Assembly: GCA_937896295.1 (NCBI GenBank)
Contig: CALBME010000002.1
Coordinates: 1-12,057 of the forward strand
Length of the DNA: 12,057 nt
Direction of reading: 5' to 3'
Source of the DNA: an uncultured Micavibrio sp.
GTDB taxonomy: Bacteria; Pseudomonadota; Alphaproteobacteria; Micavibrionales; UBA1664
The notes beneath the pieces were generated by a model. It was not told where the DNA came from. It ran no database searches and worked only from the letters and a program-made list of their open reading frames with translations. A program made the translations under genes and the position numbers. Of the stretch, positions 6,295 through 12,057 are shown one piece after another; position 1 is the first letter of the stretch, and every line of letters begins with the position of its first letter.

Positions 6295-6338
6295 ACCCGT
6301 AAACGGGCTAAAAACATCTCTTCAACGAAGGGATGATT

Positions 6339-7193
6339 ATGGCTGAGCGTAAAGGTCTGATGGAAGGCAAAAAGGGTCTGATTATGGGGGTCGCCAACGA
6401 CCGTTCCATTGCCTGGGGTATTGCCGCGGCCTGCGCTGCCGAGGGTGCGGAACTGGCCTTCACCTTTCAGGGCGAGGCGCTGGAAAAACGCGTCCGTCCC
6501 CTGGCCGAGTCCGTGAACGCGCCCATCGTGGCCGCATGCGACGTGACCGACGATGCATCCCTCGACGTCGCCTTTGCGGAAGTTGAAAAGAAATGGGGCA
6601 AGGTCGACTTTGTGGTGCATGCCATTGCGTTCTCCGACAAAAAAGAACTCGACGGCATGTATCTGGACACCACGCGCGAAAATTTCAAACGCACGATGGA
6701 TATTTCGATCTATTCCTTCACCGCCGTCGCCCAGCGCGCCGCGAAACTGATGGGCGAGGGCGGTTCTCTGCTCACCCTGACCTATTATGGCGCCGAGCGC
6801 GTCATGCCGCATTACAACGTCATGGGCGTGGCCAAGGCGGGTCTTGAGGCGTCGGTGCGTTATCTCGCCACCGATCTCGGCGGACGCGGTATTCGCGTCA
6901 ACGCGATTTCGGCAGGCCCGATCAAAACGCTGGCCGCATCCGGCATCGGCGATTTCCGTTTCATCCTGCGCTGGAACGAACTCAATGCGCCGCTCAAGCG
7001 CAACGTCTCGATCGAGGATGTGGGCAAGTCGGGCCTGTACCTGCTGTCGGATCTCGGCTCGGGTGTCACCGGTGAAATCCTGCATGTCGACAGCGGTTAT
7101 CACACGGTCGGCATGGTTCAGCCGGAGGCTGCGGGCGAAACCGCGGCACTGCTCAGCCAGATGGCTGGCACGTCGGCCAAAGACGCCGCCTGA
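6339..7193 (+). CDS. fabI: Enoyl-[acyl-carrier-protein] reductase (NADH-type)
   Basis: 284 residues from ATG 6339, chosen because GAAGGG ends six bases before it; ATG 6333 overlaps that site. FabI reduces the trans-2-enoyl-ACP double bond, the last step of each fatty acid elongation cycle. It is an SDR enzyme with the divergent FabI loop GVANDRSIAWGIA (17-29), CDVTDD (67-72) and catalytic Y149, Y159 and K166 within YYGAERVMPHYNVMGVAK, matching E. coli Y146/Y156/K163. NAISAGPIKTLAASGI and GEILHVDSGYH follow as expected. The C-terminus is about 20 residues longer than in E. coli, as is common in alphaproteobacteria. The residue equivalent to E. coli Gly93 is Ala97 (HAIAFSD). A T8 run begins right at the stop; the next gene starts 39 bases later. 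Confidence 0.97.
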   Translation: MAERKGLMEGKKGLIMGVANDRSIAWGIAAACAAEGAELAFTFQGEALEKRVRPLAESVNAPIVAACDVTDDASLDVAFAEVEKKWGKVDFVVHAIAFSDKKELDGMYLDTTRENFKRTMDISIYSFTAVAQRAAKLMGEGGSLLTLTYYGAERVMPHYNVMGVAKAGLEASVRYLATDLGGRGIRVNAISAGPIKTLAASGIGDFRFILRWNELNAPLKRNVSIEDVGKSGLYLLSDLGSGVTGEILHVDSGYHTVGMVQPEAAGETAALLSQMAGTSAKDAA

Positions 7194-7220
7194 TTTTTTT
7201 TATATTGAGTATGACCGGAT

Positions 7221-7226
7221 AAGGAG
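7221..7226 (+). promoter_or_regulatory. Strong Shine-Dalgarno site of the hydrolase gene
   Basis: AAGGAG lies six bases before ATG 7233. A GTG at 7230 is also in frame, but spacing and codon favour ATG 7233. Confidence 0.7.
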
Positions 7227-7232
7227 AGAGTG

Positions 7233-7997
7233 ATGATCCGCACGCTGCTGACGGCTGTTTTTGTTTTATGCATGGGAACCACCGCCATGGCCGGTGAAAC
7301 CGTGACGTACAAGGACGGGGCCACGACCCTGGAAGGGTACCTGGCAAAAACGGACAAGCCGGATGCGCCCGTCGTCATCATCTTTCATCAATGGCTGGGC
7401 GTGAGCGATTACGAGAAGGGCCGCGCCGACGCGCTGGCCGCTGCCGGTTACAATGCATTCGTGGCCGATATGTACGGTCAGGGCATCCGCCCCAAAAACA
7501 CGGACGAGGCCGGGAAGCTGGCCGGTATGTACAAAGGCGACCCGGCGCTGGCGCGCCAGCGCTCGAACGCGGCGCTCGCCTACGCCCGGACCATTCCTGG
7601 GGCCGATACATCGAAAATCGCGGCATGGGGCTATTGCTTTGGTGGCACCATGGCGCTTGAACTGGCGCGCAGCGGCGCTGATCTGGCATCGGTCACATCC
7701 TTCCACGGCGCACTGGCCACGAAACAGCCGGCGAAAACGCCCGGCACGATCAAGCCGTCCATACTGGTCCTGCACGGCGCGGACGACCCGTACGTAAAGC
7801 CGGAAGAGGTCGCGGCCTTTAAGGATGAAATGAACGCGGCGAAGGCCGACTGGTATCTCACCGAATATGCCTATGCGGTCCACAGCTTTACCGAACCGCA
7901 TGCCGGCAACGACCCGTCCAAGGGCGCCGCCTACAACGAAAAGGCCGACAAGCGCAGCCTGCAGGCGGCCATGGATTTCCTGAAGGAGACCCTGTAA
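7233..7997 (+). CDS. Exported dienelactone-hydrolase-family protein
   Basis: 254 residues. An N-terminal signal peptide (MIRTLLTAVFVLCMGTTAMA, cut before G21) predicts periplasmic location. The rest is an alpha/beta-hydrolase of the dienelactone hydrolase family (PF01738): VVIIFHQWLGVSDYEKGRAD with the oxyanion-side loop, FVADMYGQGIRP, and the nucleophile elbow G-Y-C-F-G-G with C135. D185 (HGADDPYV) and H217 (AVHSFTEP) complete a Cys-Asp-His triad. Classic members open dienelactones in aromatic degradation, but exported relatives next to housekeeping genes have no clear substrate, so I name only the family. It lies 39 bases after fabI and 10 bases before the thioesterase gene, so probably co-transcribed with the latter and aroC. 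Confidence 0.88.
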   Translation: MIRTLLTAVFVLCMGTTAMAGETVTYKDGATTLEGYLAKTDKPDAPVVIIFHQWLGVSDYEKGRADALAAAGYNAFVADMYGQGIRPKNTDEAGKLAGMYKGDPALARQRSNAALAYARTIPGADTSKIAAWGYCFGGTMALELARSGADLASVTSFHGALATKQPAKTPGTIKPSILVLHGADDPYVKPEEVAAFKDEMNAAKADWYLTEYAYAVHSFTEPHAGNDPSKGAAYNEKADKRSLQAAMDFLKETL

Positions 7998-8007
7998 TCT
8001 ACGGACC

Positions 8008-8475
8008 ATGATCTGGTTCAGGGATTACACGCTGCAACAGCTGAAGGACGTGCGGAACGCGAATATGACCGCGCATCTCGGGTTTGAATTCACGGAAGTC
8101 GGCCCCGATTTCCTCAAAGCCCGCCTGCCGGTCGATCACCGCACGACCCAGCCCTTTGGCATCCTGCATGGCGGCGCGTCCTGCGTGCTTTCCGAAAGCC
8201 TCGGCTCCATCGCCGCGTGGATGACCATCGACCCGGATAAATTCCGTGCGGTCGGGATTGAGATCAACGCCAACCACATTCGTGCCGTGACATCCGGCGC
8301 TGTCATCGGCACATGCACCCCGATGCATGTCGGCAAACGCACGCAGGTGTGGCAGACCGATATTACCGAAGAGGCGACAGGCAAGCGCGTCGCCATCAGC
8401 CGCCTGACCGTGGCGATCATCGATCACGGCACGCTGTCGGCACAAAAAGAAACCATCCGACTGGAGCAGTCATGA
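8008..8475 (+). CDS. Hotdog-fold acyl-CoA thioesterase, MenI/YdiI-like
   Basis: 155 residues, normal for the PaaI/YdiI branch of 4HBT hotdog thioesterases. It aligns with E. coli YdiI (MenI, DHNA-CoA hydrolase) almost position for position: MIW start, VDHRTTQPFGILHGGASCVLSE with Q48, H54 and the catalytic E63 at the same numbers, then GIEINANHIRA, HVGKRTQVWQ and ISRLTVAI. It would hydrolyse an aryl- or acyl-CoA in the cytoplasm. Whether this organism makes menaquinone cannot be seen here, and the family also acts on other aromatic CoA esters, so the substrate is not assigned. The gene starts 10 bases after the hydrolase stop and overlaps aroC by ATGA (8472-8475), so it should be translationally coupled to chorismate synthase. 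Confidence 0.9.
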   Translation: MIWFRDYTLQQLKDVRNANMTAHLGFEFTEVGPDFLKARLPVDHRTTQPFGILHGGASCVLSESLGSIAAWMTIDPDKFRAVGIEINANHIRAVTSGAVIGTCTPMHVGKRTQVWQTDITEEATGKRVAISRLTVAIIDHGTLSAQKETIRLEQS

Positions 8476-9539
8476 GCGGCAACCGTTTCGGCACCCTTTT
8501 TCAATACCAGACATGGGGCGAAAGCCATGGTCCCGCCATCGGTGTCGTCGTCGATGGCGTACCCCCGCGCATCGAGCTGACGGAAAATGATATCCAGCCA
8601 TTCCTTGATAAACGTAAACCCGGCACGTCGCGCTTTGTCACGCAGCGCCGTGAAGACGACGCGGTTAAAATTCTGTCCGGCGTCTTCGAAGGTCAGACAA
8701 CGGGCACGCCGATCAGCCTGATGATCGAGAACACGGACCAGAAATCGAAGGACTATTCCGACATCAAGGACAAGTTCCGCCCCGGTCACGCGGATTTTAC
8801 CTACGACGCGAAATACGGCATCCGTGATTATCGCGGCGGCGGACGATCCAGCGCCCGTGAAACCGCAAGCCGCGTGGCGGCCGGCGCTATCGCTCGTAAA
8901 ATCATTCCCGGGGTCAATATCCGCGCCACCGTCATCCAGATCGGACCGCATAAAATCAACCGTGATAACTGGGACTGGGATCAGGTCGACCGGAACGACT
9001 TTTTCAGCGTCGATAAAGACGCGGCAACGACATGGGCCGATTACCTCGACGGCGTACGCAAGAACGGTTCATCTGCTGGCGCGATTATCGAAGTGCATGC
9101 CTCGGGCGTGCCTGCCGGCTGGGGCGCGCCTGTCTACGACAAGCTTGATGCCGACCTTGCCAAGGCCATGATGTCGATCAACGCGGTCAAGGCCGTGGAA
9201 ATCGGCACGGGTTTCGATGTGGTGGAACTGGGCGGTGAGGTTAATTCCGACAACATCCGCATGAAAGACGGCAGGCCGGAGTTTCAGACCAATCATGCCG
9301 GCGGCATTCTTGGCGGCATATCGTCGGGGCAGGACATTGTCGTGCGCTTCGCCGTGAAACCCACCAGCTCGATCCTCACGCCTAAGGCCACGATCGACCG
9401 GGACGGCAATGAAACCGATATCATCACCAAAGGCAGGCACGACCCTTGCGTCGGTATCCGCGCCGTACCGATCGGCGAGGCGATGATGGCCTGCGTTCTG
9501 GCCGACCACTACCTGCGTCACAAGGCGCAGTGCGGTTGA
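8472..9539 (+). CDS. aroC: Chorismate synthase
   Basis: 355 residues, normal length. It converts 5-enolpyruvylshikimate-3-phosphate to chorismate using reduced FMN, the last shikimate pathway step and the branch point for aromatic amino acids, folate and quinones. Signatures are clear: TWGESHGPAIGVVVDG at the start, KPGTSRFVTQRREDD, RPGHADFTYDAKYG, the GGGRSSARETASRVAAGAIA block, NHAGGILGGISSGQ, and RHDPCVGIRAVPIGEAM near the end. The start at 8472 is fixed by the ATGA overlap with the thioesterase stop and by family alignment (MSGNRFGTLFQ); earlier ATGs in this frame lie within the thioesterase gene. It converges on the methyltransferase gene with four bases between stops and no visible terminator. 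Confidence 0.98.
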   Translation: MSGNRFGTLFQYQTWGESHGPAIGVVVDGVPPRIELTENDIQPFLDKRKPGTSRFVTQRREDDAVKILSGVFEGQTTGTPISLMIENTDQKSKDYSDIKDKFRPGHADFTYDAKYGIRDYRGGGRSSARETASRVAAGAIARKIIPGVNIRATVIQIGPHKINRDNWDWDQVDRNDFFSVDKDAATTWADYLDGVRKNGSSAGAIIEVHASGVPAGWGAPVYDKLDADLAKAMMSINAVKAVEIGTGFDVVELGGEVNSDNIRMKDGRPEFQTNHAGGILGGISSGQDIVVRFAVKPTSSILTPKATIDRDGNETDIITKGRHDPCVGIRAVPIGEAMMACVLADHYLRHKAQCG

Positions 9540-9543
9540 TGCA

Positions 9544-10323
9544 TTATTTGGCTGCGTGCAGTTTGACCGCGACCTGCTGGCCGCAGTCCATATATGCCAG
9601 ATATTCGTAAGTGCGGCCTGTTTGGGCGATGAATTCCTGAAACGCCTTGTGCTCGAAATCTTTCCATCCTTCGAAATTCCAGTATTCGTCGAAGAGGATG
9701 ATTATTTCCTGCGGCATTTTCTTCAGCATAATGTCAAAAATTTCTTTGGCGCTGGAATACAGATCGCTATCGACATGCACAAAACTGATTTTCGCAAGAT
9801 CCGTCTGTTCGACAAATTTGGGCAGGGTGTCTGAAAACCACCCTTTGACCAGTTCCGTATTGGGACCGACGGCGTAATCCAGTTTCATGCCATCGCGCGC
9901 AAACTGTCCCTTGCTCCATCCGCCTTCATCATGGGGCAGGCCTTCGAATGAATCGAAACCATAAACCTTGCCCGGAAACATGCGGCTGATGACCGACAGG
10001 CTCTCTCCGCCGCATACGCCAAATTCGACAGCAATTTCATCTGGCTTGCCCTGAACCTGTTCCATCACGTACCGGACCAGTTTCAGGCGATTGCCGTATC
10101 CGCCACCCAGTGCCTTGGCACGAAAATCAGGAACGGATTTAATATACGCAGCTGTTTCATCGCGCGCCTTTTCGCGCGAAGGTCCGGGAATAAAGCTTTG
10201 CGGCATCAGTTCCTGACCCTGCTGGAATAACTTCTGAAACACTTGGGTCAGTTCGTTGAGACGCGCGTCCATGGTGCGCAGAACGGCCAGAATTTCGCGA
10301 CTTGAAATTTGCGGGTCAGTCAT
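9544..10323 (-). CDS. TylF/MycF-like SAM-dependent O-methyltransferase
   Basis: 259 residues. Class I methyltransferase of the TylF (macrocin O-methyltransferase) type: EFGVCGGESLSVISR (100-114) is SAM motif I, YGFDSFEGLP (121-130) carries the ribose-binding acid, HVDSDLYSS (183-191) and LFDEYWNFEGW carry the metal-binding acids typical of this family. Known members methylate sugar hydroxyls on antibiotics or surface glycans. The target here is unknown and no glycosyltransferase is adjacent. The N-terminal 45 residues (SSREILAVLRTMDARLNELTQ and on) look like a helical or coiled-coil addition. AAAAAGGA lies six bases before the ATG. Local GC is about 41% at 9661-9780 by my count, well below neighbouring aroC, which hints at acquisition by transfer. 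Confidence 0.85.
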   Translation of the reverse strand: MTDPQISSREILAVLRTMDARLNELTQVFQKLFQQGQELMPQSFIPGPSREKARDETAAYIKSVPDFRAKALGGGYGNRLKLVRYVMEQVQGKPDEIAVEFGVCGGESLSVISRMFPGKVYGFDSFEGLPHDEGGWSKGQFARDGMKLDYAVGPNTELVKGWFSDTLPKFVEQTDLAKISFVHVDSDLYSSAKEIFDIMLKKMPQEIIILFDEYWNFEGWKDFEHKAFQEFIAQTGRTYEYLAYMDCGQQVAVKLHAAK

Positions 10324-10447
10324 GAGGGTCCTTTTTAAAAAACGTCCTTCATACTGGAATCAAAGACCGGGCAAAACAACAGATAACCATAAATTTTTAT
10401 TCCATAAGTGCTTCTTCAGGCCTGGTGAAAGCAACAGGGTCCGGCCC
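10324..10447. other. Intergenic gap between the polymerase and the methyltransferase
   Basis: 124 bases, AT-rich in the middle. It must hold any separate promoter of the leftward methyltransferase gene, but I find no convincing box pair. AGGG-CCGGA-CCCT just after the polymerase stop is a weak hairpin without a T-run. Confidence 0.4.
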
Positions 10448-11728
10448 TCATTCACTGAACTCTGCCACGTCCGGCACGCGCGAAAAGGCGATCTTGGTGC
10501 CGACAAAACCAGTCTTTGTTTTGGGTTGATATCCAAAATGGACGGCGTGGGGGCCAAAATTTTTGGCCAGGGCATCCATGGCCGCAGACAACGCATTGTT
10601 GCGTGCGCGCGCATTCGTACGAAAGGCCGCATCGTCTTTGGGCATCGGCAGGACGTGGCGGATTTTCTCCGGGTTGTTCGGGATCGCCTCCGCCGGGATG
10701 ATGGACATAAAGGTATCTTCCGGCGGCACCTCCGGTTTGGCCATGGCCTGTGCCGTGACGGCCCCGCCGCGATATTCGAACAGGTCACCGGTGGTCTGCG
10801 CCTGTGTGCGCAGGTGGCCCAGGCTGATGCTGACCTTTTTAATGACGGACGGCCGCAGGCTTGCCATCATGTCCTGCCACAGCTCGGATGTCAGGCGCAC
10901 GAAAGTCATCGTATCGCTGGCCGGGTGCAGGTGACGCTCCGTACCCCAGCTTCGCCCGTCCTTGAGGCGCACGGACATCGAAAACGTGGAGGCGAACAGG
11001 TTATGCCTGCGCATGCGCTGGCACGCCTTGGACGTAAGGCGGCGCGTGACGTCCAGCGCAAGGGCAGGGGTGCGGGAATCCGCATCCAGCACGCGGCTAT
11101 GGCCGATCACCACCTTTTCTCCTTCAACCGGGTCGGGCAGGTCGTAGCCATGCAGCCGGTACCAGAATTGTTCGCCGCCAACACTGCCCCACAAGGTGCG
11201 CAGCTGTTTGGGCGTGGTGTGCCACAATTGCGGCATGGTCCAGATGCCCGCGCGGTTCAGCCGCTTTTCCATGTTGGGGCCGATACCGCACAAATCGCGC
11301 AAACCCATCTCCAGCAGGCGTCCGGGCAGGTCGCGCCCTTCCAGCACGGTCAGCCCGTCTGGTTTCTGCATGTCGCTTGCGGTTTTCGCCAGATAGGAAT
11401 TGGTCGCAATGCCGATCGAGCATTTGATGCATTCACCGACATTGTCCATCAGTCCGCGCTTGATGCGCATGCCAAGGTCGATGGCGGCTGCGCGTGTGCG
11501 ATGCTGCGCCGTCAGGCGCGAATTCATTTCGTCGATGGACCAGATCTTGTTGATGGGGGTGTGACGGGCCATCTCCTCGATCACCTTGTGGTGGAATTGC
11601 ACATACAGATCGTGCCGCGCCGGAACGCACACCAGGTCCGGACACATCTGCTTCGCGTCGTAAATTTTGGTGCCCGTTTTGATGCCGTAAGCCTTGGCCT
11701 CGTACGAAGCCGCGATGGCGCAGGCGCC
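10448..11728 (-). CDS. Y-family DNA polymerase (DinB/UmuC-related), N-terminus missing at a junction
   Basis: About 426 residues of a translesion polymerase homologue, the DinB-related branch whose proteins contain an IAASYEAK segment. Recognisable parts: CAIAASYEAKAYGIKTGTK near the break, the palm acids in WSIDEM (11525-11542), KCSIGIATNSYLAKTASDMQ, KPDGLTVLEG, the helix-hairpin-helix DLCGIGPNMEKRLNRAGI, and a little-finger region ending TKIAFSRVPDVAEFSE. The first about 35-40 residues, including the first catalytic aspartate (the FxDxDxFF/YASVE region), are absent. The frame stays open to 11986, but that extension is the reverse complement of a HyuA gene and is not polymerase sequence. As written here the enzyme could not be active; the intact gene may exist if the join is an artefact. 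Confidence 0.85.
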   Translation of the reverse strand, partial: GACAIAASYEAKAYGIKTGTKIYDAKQMCPDLVCVPARHDLYVQFHHKVIEEMARHTPINKIWSIDEMNSRLTAQHRTRAAAIDLGMRIKRGLMDNVGECIKCSIGIATNSYLAKTASDMQKPDGLTVLEGRDLPGRLLEMGLRDLCGIGPNMEKRLNRAGIWTMPQLWHTTPKQLRTLWGSVGGEQFWYRLHGYDLPDPVEGEKVVIGHSRVLDADSRTPALALDVTRRLTSKACQRMRRHNLFASTFSMSVRLKDGRSWGTERHLHPASDTMTFVRLTSELWQDMMASLRPSVIKKVSISLGHLRTQAQTTGDLFEYRGGAVTAQAMAKPEVPPEDTFMSIIPAEAIPNNPEKIRHVLPMPKDDAAFRTNARARNNALSAAMDALAKNFGPHAVHFGYQPKTKTGFVGTKIAFSRVPDVAEFSE

Positions 11729-11735
11729 GTCCGCA
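11714..11735. other. Junction between two unrelated sequences
   Basis: To the left the minus strand encodes a Y-family polymerase up to CAIAAS. To the right the plus strand encodes HyuA from about VRIFKSPSVPADP. The shared bases GATGGCGCAGGCGCC fit both reading frames, so the exact break cannot be placed. GC rises from about 58% to about 71% across it. Confidence 0.75.
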
Positions 11736-12057
11736 TCTTCAAGTCGCCGTCCGTGCCGGCCGATCCCAGCGAAGGCGTGCTGGGCGTGCTCAGGCTGGCG
11801 GCGCGCCAGCTCGACCTGCCGCTCACCGCGCTGTTGCGCGACTGCGCGCTGTTCGTGCACGGCTCGACCGTGGCGACCAACACCATCCTCGAGAAGAAGG
11901 GCGCCAGGGTCGGCATGCTGACGACCGCGGGGTTTCGCGATTCGCTCGAGATCCGCCGCGGCATCCGCGAGAACCAGTGGGACCATCGCGCGCCCTTTCC
12001 CGAGGTGCTGGTGCCGCGCTACCTGCGCCTGCCGGTGCGCGGACGCATCGCCGCCGA
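11714..12057 (+). pseudogene. Fragment of hydantoinase/oxoprolinase A (HyuA) family protein, both ends missing
   Basis: About 114 codons, open to the window edge, with no start codon of its own in frame. Reading from 11735: FKSPSVPADPSEGVLGVL, then ALFVHGSTVATNTILEKKGA, VGMLTTAGFRDSLEIRRG and PRYLRLPVRGRI. This is the N-terminal Hydant_A_N region of the ATP-dependent HyuA subunit (N-methylhydantoinase/5-oxoprolinase type). The first about 25-30 residues with the phosphate-binding DVGGTFTD motif are missing to the left of the junction. Nearly every third codon base is G or C, unlike the rest of the window. It is either a foreign piece joined during assembly or a recombination product; if the sequence is right, this copy is broken at its 5' end. 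Confidence 0.8.

Noticed and set aside
5802..7103. A 433-residue open frame on the minus strand opposite the 146-residue gene and fabI
   Set aside because: It is the antisense of fabI and its neighbour, with no recognisable domain. It arises from the codon bias of the real plus-strand genes.
7174..7201. Possible terminator after fabI (CGGC/GCCG stem and T8 run)
   Set aside because: The stem has only four pairs and is separated from the T-run by five bases; too weak to call.
7266..8009. Long minus-strand open frame opposite the dienelactone-hydrolase gene
   Set aside because: The plus-strand frame has a signal peptide, ribosome site and catalytic triad; the antisense frame has none.
1..12057. 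CRISPR arrays, tRNA or rRNA genes, transposases, attachment sites
   Set aside because: I found no regular direct repeats, cloverleaf, rRNA segment, transposase motif or terminal inverted repeats.

Overview
The window is about 12 kb of a gene-dense, mid-GC bacterial chromosome, probably from an alphaproteobacterium. The evidence is the gene set and order: pdxH, a 17 kDa surface-antigen-type lipoprotein, fabI and aroC lie close together, as they do in many alphaproteobacteria. An Rsm22-family protein with a four-cysteine set is also present. The lineage is my inference; no rRNA or other marker is in the window. Most junctions are tight, and three gene pairs share the four-base ATGA stop/start overlap.

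Layout, left to right. (1) 1-2207, minus strand: an exported-protein operon of a 259-residue secreted protein of unknown function, a lipoprotein, and an M23 (LytM) peptidase cut by the window edge. The unknown protein and the peptidase tail share a 48-residue module at 30/48 identity, and the similarity is visible in the DNA without gaps. (2) 2302-3588, plus strand: a sugar-1-phosphate nucleotidylyltransferase (HddC-like) and an Lrp/AsnC regulator. (3) 3593-5067, minus strand: pdxH and then an Rsm22-like protein overlapping it by ATGA. (4) 5153-6233, plus strand: a glycine-zipper lipoprotein with a strong terminator, then an unrecognised 146-residue protein. (5) 6339-9539, plus strand: fabI, an exported dienelactone-hydrolase-like protein, a MenI/YdiI-like hotdog thioesterase and aroC. 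A terminator hairpin with an overlapping alternative hairpin lies just before fabI. (6) 9544-10323, minus strand: a TylF-like methyltransferase of lower GC. (7) 10448-about 11728, minus strand: a Y-family DNA polymerase homologue without its N-terminus.

The last roughly 330 bases do not belong with the rest. At about 11714-11735 the polymerase gene stops abruptly and the plus strand continues as the N-terminal part of a hydantoinase/oxoprolinase A protein with no start of its own and about 71% GC. This looks like a chimeric join (assembly artefact or recent rearrangement). It makes the polymerase's apparent 5' end (an open frame to 11986) false.

Functionally the window mixes core metabolism (vitamin B6, fatty acid elongation, chorismate), envelope proteins and small accessory genes. 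I see no tRNA, rRNA, CRISPR array, insertion sequence or complete mobile element. The best candidate for something undescribed is the exported trio with its shared module. The fabI leader and the terminal junction also deserve checking.
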